Below are positions 9,900 through 18,100 of a stretch of DNA of 64,000 bases, one piece after another. Position 1 is the first letter of the stretch. The number at the start of each line of letters is the position of its first letter. The notes under the pieces were generated by a model. That model worked only from the letters and a program-made list of their open reading frames with translations, did not search any database and was not told the origin of the DNA. A program made the translations under genes and the position numbers. The DNA lies in contig NZ_CP041070.1 of NCBI RefSeq assembly GCF_006459125.1, positions 2,852,001-2,916,000 on the forward strand, written 5' to 3'. This stretch comes from Halarcobacter anaerophilus (GTDB lineage Bacteria; Campylobacterota; Campylobacteria; Campylobacterales; Arcobacteraceae).

Positions 9900-10823
9900 C
9901 TAGTTAAGATATTGAAGGAAACCTAAAATAAATGATACGGTAAATAGTGAAAATAGTGTTTCAAAAGTAATAATTGATGCCATCAATTTTGTATCTCCGC
10001 CTAATTGTCTTGCTAAAATAAAAGATGAAGAGGCAGTAGGCATTGCCCCGAAAATAATTAAAATAGTCAATAGAAACGGTTCTAAAGAGAACAGTTTTCC
10101 TATAACAAACATAGTTAAAGGCATAATTACAAGTTTTAAAATTGATGATACTATTAATTCTGTTTTTGCCTCTTTTATAGAACTTAAATCAAGGGCAAAA
10201 CCAATAGACAAAAGTCCTAAAGGAAGTGCAGAGGCACTTAATATTTCTATAAATTTAACTGCAATTATAGGAGTATAAATATCAAAATAGTTTATACTTC
10301 CTCCAAGTAAGCATGCCAAAATCAAAGGGTTTTTAATAATTGATTTAATCATTCCCAAAAAGGTTGCTTTTGTATCATTTACATAAAAAGCAAAAACCGT
10401 AATACATATTACATTTATTGCAGGAATCGCAAAAGTTATAAGTAAAGCTGCAAGAGCAATACCTTTGTCTCCCAAAATAGCAGATACAAGTCCTAAAAAA
10501 ACATACGTATTAAATCTAATCGCCCCTTGAACGACAGAACTAAAAGGGGCTCCTTGAGTATTCATTTTAAATTTTAAAACAATAGATAAAATTAAAACAA
10601 AAACCAATGCCAAAAGTCCCGTTAATACGAAATCAAAGGCTTCAAGATTTTCTAAATTTGCTGTTGAAAGCTTATAAACAAGTAAAGAAGGCATTAATAC
10701 AAAGTATGTCAGTTTATCTGCATTTTTCCAAAATTCGGCAGAGGGGAAGTCTATCTTTTTAAAAGAGAACCCTGTTAAAATAAGTAAAAAGATTGGAATA
10801 AGTGCAGTCAGGATATGTTCCAT
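9900..10823 (-). CDS. AEC family transporter
   Basis: 307-aa inner-membrane protein with about ten hydrophobic segments, matching the auxin efflux carrier (AEC/MleP) family in length and pattern. Examples are LALVFVLILSIVLKF, the conserved PLILACLLGG around residue 170, and the GAMPTASSSFILARQ motif near residue 266. Relatives export or take up organic anions such as malate or malonate; the substrate here cannot be told. It stands alone, with its own gap on both sides. Confidence 0.85.
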   Translation of the reverse strand: MEHILTALIPIFLLILTGFSFKKIDFPSAEFWKNADKLTYFVLMPSLLVYKLSTANLENLEAFDFVLTGLLALVFVLILSIVLKFKMNTQGAPFSSVVQGAIRFNTYVFLGLVSAILGDKGIALAALLITFAIPAINVICITVFAFYVNDTKATFLGMIKSIIKNPLILACLLGGSINYFDIYTPIIAVKFIEILSASALPLGLLSIGFALDLSSIKEAKTELIVSSILKLVIMPLTMFVIGKLFSLEPFLLTILIIFGAMPTASSSFILARQLGGDTKLMASIITFETLFSLFTVSFILGFLQYLN

Positions 10824-10896
10824 AGAACCTTCTATTTTTAATTGTAAATGATATTATATCTCATTTTTTGAAAAATCTATTGAAAACTTTCAAAGA

Positions 10897-11406
10897 TTAT
10901 ATCTCTGAAAGTTTTCCAAGTTGAGAAATCATATTGTTTGCACTCTCTTCATTTAGAGGTTTGTCGTAACTTGTTAAAATTTCTCTTGCCAAAATATTCG
11001 CACCTAAGTGTTGAAACTGAATTCTCATTGCTTGAAGAACTTTTGTTCCTCCGCCGCCGCTGTGCGTTGCTAATCCTACAAACTTTTCGTTAAAAGCATC
11101 TCTCCAGTCTTCTGTTGCTCTTGATGTCCAAGCTATTGCATTGTTTAAGACAGAAGGCATAACTCCGTTGTATTCAGGAGCAATCACGATAAAAGCTTTT
11201 AAATCAACTATTTTTTTTGATAAATCTTTTGCCGCTTGAGGAATCCCGTTTTTTTCCTCTTCAATAGTATTATATAAAGGTAGATTCAAACTTACCAAAT
11301 CAATAAGTTCAGTCTCTATGTTTTGCTCTTTTGCAAGCTCTACAAACTTTTTACCAAGCTTTAAATTATTGTTTGAGCTTGCAACTAAAATACCTATTTT
11401 TGCCAT
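10897..11406 (-). CDS. NADPH-dependent FMN reductase family protein
   Basis: Flavodoxin-like flavoprotein that binds FMN and reduces flavin, quinone or azo compounds with NAD(P)H. The start chosen gives MAKIGILVASS, because an AAGGAT ribosome site lies 6 bases before that ATG; an upstream in-frame ATG at 11421 lies before this site and is less likely. Diagnostic parts are the phosphate loop region SSNNNLKLGKKF, PLYNTIEEE, and IVIAPEYNGVMPSVLNNAIAW, the standard motif of the family. About 169 aa, normal length. Confidence 0.88.
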   Translation of the reverse strand: MAKIGILVASSNNNLKLGKKFVELAKEQNIETELIDLVSLNLPLYNTIEEEKNGIPQAAKDLSKKIVDLKAFIVIAPEYNGVMPSVLNNAIAWTSRATEDWRDAFNEKFVGLATHSGGGGTKVLQAMRIQFQHLGANILAREILTSYDKPLNEESANNMISQLGKLSEI

Positions 11407-11538
11407 AAAAATATCCTTCATTTTAATTAATCGTGAGGCATTTTATAACTTTTACTTTATGTAAAAATTAAATTAATTTCATAACTACTTAATTCAAGGA
11501 ATATAATTTGTATATAACATCAAAGCAAAGGAAAAAAA

Positions 11539-11766
11539 ATGAAAAAAGAGAAAAAAGCATTTAATCCAGACGATTTTTTTACAACAACAACCGTAAAAGA
11601 TATTGTTCCTAAATTTGAGCATCTGTATCAAATGAATTTTAAAGAAATAAGCCTAAATAATGAGCTTGTTAAGTTAAATTATGAAATTATCTCAAAAGAG
11701 TATAAAGATTTTATGTCAAGCTCTTTAGCTGATTATTATGATTTTGAAGTAGATGAAATAGTTTAA
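11539..11766 (+). CDS. Hypothetical small protein
   Basis: 75-aa, charged, soluble protein with no recognised domain. A good AAAGGAAA ribosome site precedes the ATG. It ends one base before the stop of the convergent repressor gene. It differs from the two paralogous small proteins further right. Position suggests it belongs to the same accessory patch as the repressor modules, but no function can be read from the sequence. Confidence 0.55.
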   Translation: MKKEKKAFNPDDFFTTTTVKDIVPKFEHLYQMNFKEISLNNELVKLNYEIISKEYKDFMSSSLADYYDFEVDEIV

Positions 11767-11767
11767 T

Positions 11768-12013
11768 TTAAAAAAACTCTTTGATATCTACATCTAATGC
11801 TTTTGAAATCTTGTATAGCTGTTCAATATTATAGTGTTTATTCTCAAGTCCGGCTTCAATCTTGCCTAACATACTAACGGATTTGTGTCCAATTCGAAGT
11901 GCTAACTCTGTTTGAGAGATATTTTTTTCTTTTCTGATTCTTTTAATATTACAGGCAATTTTTTTATGAAAATTCTCTATTTCTTCATCGTCAATATCTA
12001 AATGAAGTAGCAT
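11768..12013 (-). CDS. XRE-family HTH repressor, module 1
   Basis: 81-aa protein that is nearly all a Cro/C1-type helix-turn-helix domain: NIKRIRKEKNISQTELALRI is helices 1-2 and GHKSVSMLGKIEAG the recognition part. It is divergent from the small gene at 12135 and the gap holds two copies of a 14-bp palindrome (12018 and 12072), the first only 4 bases from this start codon. That layout indicates autorepression and control of the divergent gene. It is paralogous to the repressor at 12371. Confidence 0.85.
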   Translation of the reverse strand: MLLHLDIDDEEIENFHKKIACNIKRIRKEKNISQTELALRIGHKSVSMLGKIEAGLENKHYNIEQLYKISKALDVDIKEFF

Positions 12014-12017
12014 ATTA

Positions 12018-12031
12018 TTCCCTATAGTGAA
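12018..12031. promoter_or_regulatory. Operator 1a (imperfect palindrome)
   Basis: TTCCCTATAGTGAA differs at one position from the perfect palindrome 54 bases away. It lies just upstream of the repressor start codon, so a bound repressor would block its own promoter or translation start. Binding by the adjacent repressor is inferred. Confidence 0.65.
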
Positions 12032-12071
12032 AGTTTTTTGTAAGTTTAATAGAGTTAGAATTTCTTTTTTA

Positions 12072-12085
12072 TTCCCTATAGGGAA
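12072..12085. promoter_or_regulatory. Operator 1b (perfect palindrome)
   Basis: TTCCCTATAGGGAA is a perfect 14-bp dyad in the gap between the divergent repressor and small gene of module 1. Its partner copy is at 12018. This sequence is absent from module 2, which has a different palindrome in the same place. Confidence 0.7.
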
Positions 12086-12134
12086 TCAATAATATTTTTA
12101 CAAATTTATGATTTTTTCTATCTCAAGGTCAAAT

Positions 12135-12368
12135 ATGAAACAACTTCTTACACTTCTTGAAAACCAAAACTTACCTTTAAATCGATGTTATAACAACTAT
12201 GAAGTATATGATAATTTTATTCTAATTAGGAAGTCAAAAGAGCTAATTTCGTCTGCAATAGGAACAAAAGAGATGTTGCGGTTATATGAAGTATTTGCAG
12301 ATTTAAAAAATGTTGAGTTTTTATTACTTGAAAATGAGGATATTAGTATTAAATTAAAAGAAGAATAA
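12135..12368 (+). CDS. Small protein of repressor module 1
   Basis: 77-aa protein of unknown function. I chose the internal ATG at 12135, not the one at 12108: an AAGG site precedes it, and only this start aligns with its paralog at 12713 (MKQLLTLLENQNL against MEYLISLLEKENL). The last 20 or so residues, LKNVEFLLLENEDISIKLKE, are identical in the paralog, and the DNA there differs at only 2 of 65 bases, whereas the first half has diverged. It may be the effector of a repressor-controlled pair; no toxin or phage family is recognised. Confidence 0.65.
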   Translation: MKQLLTLLENQNLPLNRCYNNYEVYDNFILIRKSKELISSAIGTKEMLRLYEVFADLKNVEFLLLENEDISIKLKEE

Positions 12369-12370
12369 AA

Positions 12371-12610
12371 TTATTTAAAAAATTCTGACATATCAACATC
12401 TAAAACATAAGCAATCTTTGCTAAATGTTCTAAATTAAAATGACACCCTTTATGAAAAATTTCTGCATTTGATATGATACTTACACTCTTGTGTCCTATT
12501 GCATGAGAAAGAGCTAATTGACTAAGACCTTTTTCTTTTCTGAGTCTCTTTACATTTTCACCTATTTTTTTATGAAATTGTTCTATATCAAACTTGTCTA
12601 TATCCCTCAC
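12371..12610 (-). CDS. XRE-family HTH repressor, module 2
   Basis: 79-aa Cro/C1-type helix-turn-helix protein with start GTG. It shares with module 1 the segments FHKKI, RKEK and IGHKSVS, but the turn and the recognition helix flanks differ (IISNAEIFHKG in place of MLGKIEAGLEN). It is divergent from the small gene at 12713 and the gap holds two copies of a palindrome unlike that of module 1. This suggests duplication followed by divergence of DNA-binding specificity. Confidence 0.83.
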   Translation of the reverse strand: MRDIDKFDIEQFHKKIGENVKRLRKEKGLSQLALSHAIGHKSVSIISNAEIFHKGCHFNLEHLAKIAYVLDVDMSEFFK

Positions 12611-12622
12611 GCCTTACTTTAC

Positions 12623-12636
12623 CTTGTTATAATAAG
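12623..12636. promoter_or_regulatory. Operator 2a (imperfect palindrome)
   Basis: CTTGTTATAATAAG differs at one base from the perfect dyad at 12676. It lies 12 bases upstream of the module 2 repressor start, on the repressor side of the divergent gap. Confidence 0.65.
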
Positions 12637-12675
12637 TTAAAATTAAATTTTATAACGATAAAATCTTTTAAACAA

Positions 12676-12689
12676 CTTGTTATAACAAG
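12676..12689. promoter_or_regulatory. Operator 2b (perfect palindrome)
   Basis: CTTGTTATAACAAG is a perfect 14-bp dyad, 23 bases upstream of the start of the divergent small gene. With the copy at 12623 it reproduces the two-operator layout of module 1 with a different sequence. Confidence 0.7.
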
Positions 12690-12712
12690 GTAATTAAACT
12701 TTAGGAATAAAA

Positions 12713-12952
12713 ATGGAATATTTAATTTCTTTATTAGAAAAAGAAAATTTACAATTTAATATATGTTATAAAGAATATAAAATTGAAAAAAATAAAATAC
12801 TAATAAAAAAATCAAAAGCAATGTACTCTTCTTTTATAGAAACAAGAGAGCTTTTAAAACTATATAATATTTTTGGGCATTTAAAAAATGTTGAGTTTTT
12901 ATTACTTGAAAACGAGGATATCAGTATTAAATTAAAAGAAGAAGATCACTAA
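12713..12952 (+). CDS. Small protein of repressor module 2
   Basis: 79-aa protein, paralog of the product at 12135; TAGGAA precedes the start. The N-terminal two thirds have diverged (YKEYKIEKNKILIKKSKAMY against YNNYEVYDNFILIRKSKELI) while the C-terminal 20 residues are identical. Function unknown. The IS256-family element lies 45 bases downstream. Confidence 0.62.
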   Translation: MEYLISLLEKENLQFNICYKEYKIEKNKILIKKSKAMYSSFIETRELLKLYNIFGHLKNVEFLLLENEDISIKLKEEDH

Positions 12953-12997
12953 AAAAACTTTTTACCTCTAAATAAAGATAAAAAAGCTTTTTTAAAC

Positions 12998-14313
12998 GGG
13001 AGTGTTAAAAATTCTGTGTCAATCTGATAAAATAATATCAAGGATTGACAATGAAAAAAGAAACAGAGTTTGATTTTAATGAAGCAGTTCAACAACTTTT
13101 AGCTGGTAAAAAAATAAGTGGGAAAGATGGTGTACTTGCTCCCTTAGTAAAACAATTAGTGGAAGCTGCATTAGAAGCAGAAGTAGAATCTCATATAAAA
13201 GATGATGTATTATCAGGAAATAAGAATAGGAAAAATGGTAAAACATCTAAAACAATAAAATCAACAGATGGAACATTTGAACTAAATACACCAAGAGATA
13301 GAGCAGGATCTTTTGAACCACAACTAGTAAAGAAAAATCAAACAACAATTTCAAATGAAATAGAAGAAAGAATAATTTCAATGTATGGCTTAGGATTAAG
13401 CTATAGAGATATAATTAAACATATTGAAGAGATATATAGAGTAGAATTATCAACTGCAACAATAAGTGCAATTACGGATAAGATTATTGATAAAGTAAAA
13501 GCATGGCAAAGTAGACCATTAGAAACAATTTATCCTTTTGTATGGTTAGATGCAATCCATTATAAAATCAAGGATGGTGGTAAATATGTGTCAAAAGCAG
13601 TTTATACTGTTTTAGGACTTCGTTTAGATGGTAAAAAAGAGATACTTGGACTTTATCTAAGTGAGAGTGAAGGTGCAAACTTCTGGCTTAGTGTTTTAAG
13701 TGATTTAAACAACAGAGGATTGCAAGATATACTTATTGCAAGTGTAGATGGTTTAAAAGGCTTCCCTGAAGCAATAAAAACAATATTTCCAAAAACAGAA
13801 GTACAACTATGTATTATTCATCAAATTAGAAATTCAATGAAATATGTTGCTTCTAAAAACCATAAAGAATTTATGAAAGATTTAAAACCTGTTTATCAAG
13901 CAGTATCAAAAGAGATAGCAGAAGACGAACTTCTAAAACTTGATGAGAAATGGGGTAAAAAATATCCTATTGTACTTCAATCTTGGCATAATAAATGGGA
14001 AAATCTATCTGTTTATTTTAAGTATCCACCTGAAATTAGAAAAGTGATTTATACGACCAATATTATTGAGTCTGTTCATAGACAATTTAGGAAACTAACA
14101 AAAACAAAAGGAGCATTTCCAAATGAAAATTCTTTATTAAAATTATTATATATGGGGATACAAAATGCAAGTGAAAAATGGACAATGCCAGTTAGAAACT
14201 GGAATCTAACTCTCTCTCAGTTAGCAATATTTTTCGAGGGAAGGTTAGATGATTTTTTAGAGGTGTAACTTTAGTTACAATTAGTTACTTGACACAGATT
14301 TTTAAACAGTCTC
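12998..14313 (+). mobile_element. IS256-family insertion sequence, copy 1
   Basis: A 1316-bp element. The imperfect terminal inverted repeats begin GGGAGTGTTAAAAATTCTG at the left and, read inward on the other strand, GAGACTGTTTAAAAATCTG at the right. It is flanked by an 8-bp direct repeat TTTTAAAC (12990-12997 and 14314-14321), the expected target duplication for IS256-type transposition. It encodes one transposase. An inverted copy of the same length lies at 52021-53336. Confidence 0.93.
13051..14268 (+). CDS. IS256-family transposase (Mutator type)
   Basis: 405-aa DDE transposase. The catalytic Asp residues are probably in VWLDAIHYKIKD and IASVDGLKGFPEAI and the Glu in NIIESVHRQFRK; the C-x2-H motif of the family is in QLCIIHQIRNS. 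I start at the ATG at 13051, because AAGGA lies at the right distance; an in-frame TTG at 13045 is possible but less likely. The protein is identical to that of copy 2, so the two copies separated recently or are kept identical by recombination. Confidence 0.96.
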   Translation: MKKETEFDFNEAVQQLLAGKKISGKDGVLAPLVKQLVEAALEAEVESHIKDDVLSGNKNRKNGKTSKTIKSTDGTFELNTPRDRAGSFEPQLVKKNQTTISNEIEERIISMYGLGLSYRDIIKHIEEIYRVELSTATISAITDKIIDKVKAWQSRPLETIYPFVWLDAIHYKIKDGGKYVSKAVYTVLGLRLDGKKEILGLYLSESEGANFWLSVLSDLNNRGLQDILIASVDGLKGFPEAIKTIFPKTEVQLCIIHQIRNSMKYVASKNHKEFMKDLKPVYQAVSKEIAEDELLKLDEKWGKKYPIVLQSWHNKWENLSVYFKYPPEIRKVIYTTNIIESVHRQFRKLTKTKGAFPNENSLLKLLYMGIQNASEKWTMPVRNWNLTLSQLAIFFEGRLDDFLEV

Positions 14314-14324
14314 TTTTAAACTAA

Positions 14325-15170
14325 TTATTTTTCTACCAAATCATATAAGCCTTTAATTTCTTGTGCCCAAATTGTTTCATCAATAGTTTCTAAAATCAAA
14401 GGAATATCATCCATTCTTTCATCATTCATTATAAATTTAAAAGCATCCCAGCCTATTTTCCCTTTTCCTAAAGAGTCGTGTCTATCAACTTTACTTCCTA
14501 ATTCAGGTTTTGAGTCATTTAAGTGCATTCCCATTAAATACTCTCTTCCTACTATTTCATCAAACTCTTTCCAAGTTTTATCGTAAGCTTCACGTGTTCT
14601 TATATCATATCCGGCTGTAAACATATGACAGGTATCTATACAAACGCCTACTCTGCTTTTATCTTCTATTTTATCTATAAGATAAGCTAAATGTTCAAAT
14701 TTATATCCAAGGTTACTTCCCTGTCCTGCGGTATTTTCTATCACAAGTTTTACATCCTTTGTGGCGTCAATCGCCTGATTCATTGATAAAGCAATTCTGT
14801 CAAGGCACTGCTCTTCGCTTATTTTTCTTAAATGACTTCCTGGATGGAAGTTTAATCTATCTAATTTTAAAATTTCACAACGTTGTAATTCATGGATAAA
14901 GCCATCTAAAGATTTTTCTCTTTTCTCCTCTTCGGGATGTCCTAAATTTATCAGATAACTATCATGTGGCAAAATATGTTTAGCTTGAATTTTACTTTTT
15001 TCCAGTTCTTCAAACCATTTGTCTATAGTTTTACTGTCTAACTCTTTTGCTTTCCATTGTCTTTGATTTTTCGTAAACAAAGCAAAAGCTTTTGCTCCTA
15101 TTGCTACAGCATTTATCGGGGCATTATAAACTCCACCGCTTGCGCTTACATGTGCTCCTACATATTTCAT
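14325..15170 (-). CDS. nfo: Endonuclease IV
   Basis: AP endonuclease of base excision repair, with a three-zinc active site. The 281-aa product shows the family signatures [10 protein letters not shown] at the N-terminus, [32 protein letters not shown] and [12 protein letters not shown], which carry the zinc ligands, and LILET near the C-terminus. Its stop codon lies 12 bases from the IS256-family element, whose right target duplication sits in between; the coding region is intact. Confidence 0.97.
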   Translation of the reverse strand: MKYVGAHVSASGGVYNAPINAVAIGAKAFALFTKNQRQWKAKELDSKTIDKWFEELEKSKIQAKHILPHDSYLINLGHPEEEKREKSLDGFIHELQRCEILKLDRLNFHPGSHLRKISEEQCLDRIALSMNQAIDATKDVKLVIENTAGQGSNLGYKFEHLAYLIDKIEDKSRVGVCIDTCHMFTAGYDIRTREAYDKTWKEFDEIVGREYLMGMHLNDSKPELGSKVDRHDSLGKGKIGWDAFKFIMNDERMDDIPLILETIDETIWAQEIKGLYDLVEK

Positions 15171-15368
15171 TATTTCTTTTCCTCATTTTTTTCGCTATTT
15201 TACTAAAAAAGTCTGTAGTTAATTTTAAACTTCCGTTAATGTGTTATTTATCTACACAAAATTTCTAAATGTGAAACAATTATACAATTTTGTCATTCAC
15301 TATTTGGCAAAGGTATGTTATATGTAAATAAAAACTAATAAATTATAGATATGTAGAAGGATGTTACG

Positions 15369-16574
15369 ATGGAAAAAGTCGTTATTATTGGTGGGGGCTA
15401 TGCAGGTCTCTATGCTTTAAGAGAATTAGTTAAAAATAAAAACATAAAAATTACGTTAATAGATAAACACACTTTTCACAATTTACAACCCGAAGTTTAT
15501 GATTTAATTGCAAACAAATCTACAATCGCTGATGTTACAGTCGATTTAACCACGCTTTGTTTGGGATTAAACCATCCATACTTAGAGTATAAGAATTTAA
15601 AAGTTCGGAAAATCGACCAACAAGAGAAAAAAATATACACAGAAGAGAAAGAGATAGTTGATTTTGATTATTTGATTCTAGCAGCAGGTACGAGAACATA
15701 TTTCCCTTCTGCCATTGCGGGGCTTAATAATGCAGATGATATCAAAAAACTTCATAGAGCTATGTATTTTAAACAGAGTTTTGAAAATGAACTTTTCAAA
15801 AAAATAAAAGACGAAGCTAAGCAGTGTGAAGATACTCATATAGTAGTTGTAGGTGCAGGTCTTTCGGGAGTTGAAATTGCAGCAGAGATGGCATACAATT
15901 CAAGAAAATTTTTCAAAAGAGGCAATTTTAGCTGCGATAATATGAAAATTTCGATTATTAGCAGTCCCGATACTATTTTACCCGGATTATCTCCTGAGTT
16001 AATCAGAATTTCAAATAACAGATTAAAAGAGCTTGGAATTAACGTAATCACAAATACAAAACTTCAAAAATGCGAAGAGGGTTTTGCTTATCTTACAAAC
16101 GGAACAAAAATAAAATACTCTTTTTTAATTTTTACAGGTGGAGTAGAAGCTTCAAAAATAACAGAAGAGCTTAATGTAGAAAAAAACAATAAAGGTCAGA
16201 TTGTAGTAAACGAGTTTATGCAAACGGACAAATATGAAAATATTTTTGCTATAGGAGATATGGCAGAGATAAGAAACAGTGCAGGAGAAATTATGCCTCC
16301 TAATGTAACAATTGCAAGAATCAGCGGAACAAATGCAGGTAAAAATATTTTGAATCTTATCAAAAATAAAAAACTTATAACTTGCAAACCGAAACTTGAA
16401 GGGGTACTTATAGCTCTTGGAGGTAAATATGCAGCAGGAAATATATATAATTTATTTCATGTAAAAGGAAGATTGGCTTATGAAATTAAAAAATATGTAT
16501 TTAAATCATATAGAGCGCCTCTTCTTAAACTTATTAAAGCAGGATATGCAAAACTAAAACAAAGAAAAATCTAG
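15369..16574 (+). CDS. NAD(P)/FAD-dependent oxidoreductase, NDH-2-like
   Basis: 401-aa flavoprotein with two Rossmann dinucleotide-binding motifs: VVIIGGGYAGLYALREL at the N-terminus for FAD and VVVGAGLSGVEIAAEMA near residue 158 for NAD(P)H. FAIGDMAEI near residue 297 is the second FAD contact. This matches type II NADH:quinone dehydrogenases, which pass electrons to the quinone pool without pumping protons. The C-terminus is basic and amphipathic (KSYRAPLLKLIKAGYAKLKQ), which fits membrane attachment. AGAAGGA precedes the start. Confidence 0.85.
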   Translation: MEKVVIIGGGYAGLYALRELVKNKNIKITLIDKHTFHNLQPEVYDLIANKSTIADVTVDLTTLCLGLNHPYLEYKNLKVRKIDQQEKKIYTEEKEIVDFDYLILAAGTRTYFPSAIAGLNNADDIKKLHRAMYFKQSFENELFKKIKDEAKQCEDTHIVVVGAGLSGVEIAAEMAYNSRKFFKRGNFSCDNMKISIISSPDTILPGLSPELIRISNNRLKELGINVITNTKLQKCEEGFAYLTNGTKIKYSFLIFTGGVEASKITEELNVEKNNKGQIVVNEFMQTDKYENIFAIGDMAEIRNSAGEIMPPNVTIARISGTNAGKNILNLIKNKKLITCKPKLEGVLIALGGKYAAGNIYNLFHVKGRLAYEIKKYVFKSYRAPLLKLIKAGYAKLKQRKI

Positions 16575-16954
16575 TCTCTTATAATTTTAATTAAGATTCT
16601 ATTTTTTTCATCCCTAAAAAGAGTCTTCTTTTCTCTTTTTTCAAAAAGTTCTTTTATAAAAGTATCTTTATACTCACTACTTAAGAACTCTTTATTAAAA
16701 GAGCTGAAAGTCTGGCATTCAAAAGTATCTCTGCAAATTCTGTCTTTATACATTTTTAGTCTTAAAATTGTTGTTCCCGCACTTAAAATCTCTACTTGGG
16801 TATAGTTATTGTATATAGAGATAAAACCCCTGTCATAATATTTTAGATTTGGAGTTTTTATCAAAATAGTTGCACTGGATACAACTTTGGGTTGATTAAA
16901 AGAGCAAGCAGAAAAAGACAATAAAATAGTTATAAAAAAGAGTAATTTTTTTAT
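16571..16954 (-). CDS. Probable lipoprotein with non-ATG start
   Basis: Unknown protein of about 127 aa. The reading frame begins, after a stop, with ATA followed by a complete lipoprotein signal, KKLLFFITILLSFSAC, whose Cys is the expected lipidation site. AAAGGA lies 6 bases before this ATA, the correct distance, so translation probably starts there, or an ATG has mutated to ATA. The first conventional start, TTG at 16921, would cut off most of the signal peptide. The mature part is beta-rich and basic with no recognised domain. It overlaps the oxidoreductase stop on the other strand by 4 bases. Confidence 0.6.
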   Translation of the reverse strand: MKKLLFFITILLSFSACSFNQPKVVSSATILIKTPNLKYYDRGFISIYNNYTQVEILSAGTTILRLKMYKDRICRDTFECQTFSSFNKEFLSSEYKDTFIKELFEKREKKTLFRDEKNRILIKIIRD

Positions 16955-17026
16955 CTCTTATCCTTTGTTTTAAAAAATTTCACTATAATACTGAAAAACG
17001 ATAAAATATATAATTAAAGGTTATAA

Positions 17027-18100
17027 TTGTTAGTTCATATCTGTTGCGCGGTAGATTCTCACTATTTTTTAATGAGGATTCAAGAAGAGTTTCCTAATGA
17101 AGAGATTGTAGGTTTCTTTTATGATCCCAATATTCATCCTTATAATGAATATAGACTAAGATACCATGATGTCGAATATTCATGTAAAAAACTTGGAATC
17201 AAATTATTAGAAGGTCCTTATAATCTTGAAGAGTGGCTAAAAAAAGTAAAAGGTTTGGAAAATGAACCTGAAAAAGGTGACAGATGTACGGTCTGTTTTG
17301 ATGACAGATTAGAAACAAGTGTGAAAAAAGCAGTAGAGCTTGGTCATGACAAATTTACGTCAACACTATTAATCTCACCGAAAAAATCTCAGGATAAGTT
17401 AGAAAGAATAGGAAAAGAGTTAGAACAGAAATATAACTGTCAATTTATTTTTAGAGATTATAGAAGCGCAAACGGAACTCAAAAACAAGGAGAACTTGTA
17501 AAAGAGAACTCTTTATATAGACAAAATTATTGTGGTTGTCTTTTTGGATTAACTGCACAAAGGGAGCAACAAAAAAAGATTATGGATGAGATGTTTTCAC
17601 CTATTTCAAATCAGATTCTGCCCGAATCAATAGAGAGTCGTTTGGAACTCTATAAAAAAAGAGATGAGTTAGAAGAAAAAGGTATACCTTTTAAAATCAT
17701 AAAACAGAGATTTTTAAATTATAGACTTTTAAGCGGTACGACAAAAATCGATAAAAAAATCGTTCCTTCATATTTTTTATGTTATTCGACTTTGGCAAAA
17801 AAAAGAATGAACGGTAGAATAGTTTATGAAAAAGATGAAATTCACTATTTAAACAGAGATGAAGTAAAAATACTAAGTCTTAGCATTTTTAACGAGATAG
17901 GAAACAGCTCATACAAATGCGTGAAAGATTTAATCTTTCATCCGCCTACATTTGAATCTGAATTAAATATCAGAGACAATATTACAAAAAACCCTTACGG
18001 TCTTTCTACAATAGTCGTTGTAGACGAAGTAATAGACGGGAAATACGAAATAGAACTGGATTCTACCGTTTATGAGGATGTAAAAGAGGTTATTGTATGA
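17027..18100 (+). CDS. queH: Epoxyqueuosine reductase QueH
   Basis: Catalyses the last step of queuosine synthesis in tRNA, the non-cobalamin counterpart of QueG. The N-terminal 190 residues carry the family cysteines: HICCAVD (residues 4-10), RCTVCFDDRL and YRQNYCGCLFGL, which hold an FeS cluster and another metal. The C-terminal half (about 165 residues) is an extra region not found in short QueH proteins; I cannot name it. The start is TTG at 17027 with AAAGG six bases upstream. The stop overlaps lpxB (ATGA). Confidence 0.9.
   Translation: MLVHICCAVDSHYFLMRIQEEFPNEEIVGFFYDPNIHPYNEYRLRYHDVEYSCKKLGIKLLEGPYNLEEWLKKVKGLENEPEKGDRCTVCFDDRLETSVKKAVELGHDKFTSTLLISPKKSQDKLERIGKELEQKYNCQFIFRDYRSANGTQKQGELVKENSLYRQNYCGCLFGLTAQREQQKKIMDEMFSPISNQILPESIESRLELYKKRDELEEKGIPFKIIKQRFLNYRLLSGTTKIDKKIVPSYFLCYSTLAKKRMNGRIVYEKDEIHYLNRDEVKILSLSIFNEIGNSSYKCVKDLIFHPPTFESELNIRDNITKNPYGLSTIVVVDEVIDGKYEIELDSTVYEDVKEVIV

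Noticed and set aside
11539-12013. Toxin-antitoxin pair made of the 75-aa protein and the first repressor
   Set aside because: The two genes are convergent, not co-transcribed, and the small protein has no toxin motif. The repressor clearly pairs with the divergent gene at 12135.
12108-12134. Upstream ATG at 12108 as start of the module 1 small protein
   Set aside because: No ribosome site, and the extra residues do not align with the paralog; the ATG at 12135 fits both tests.
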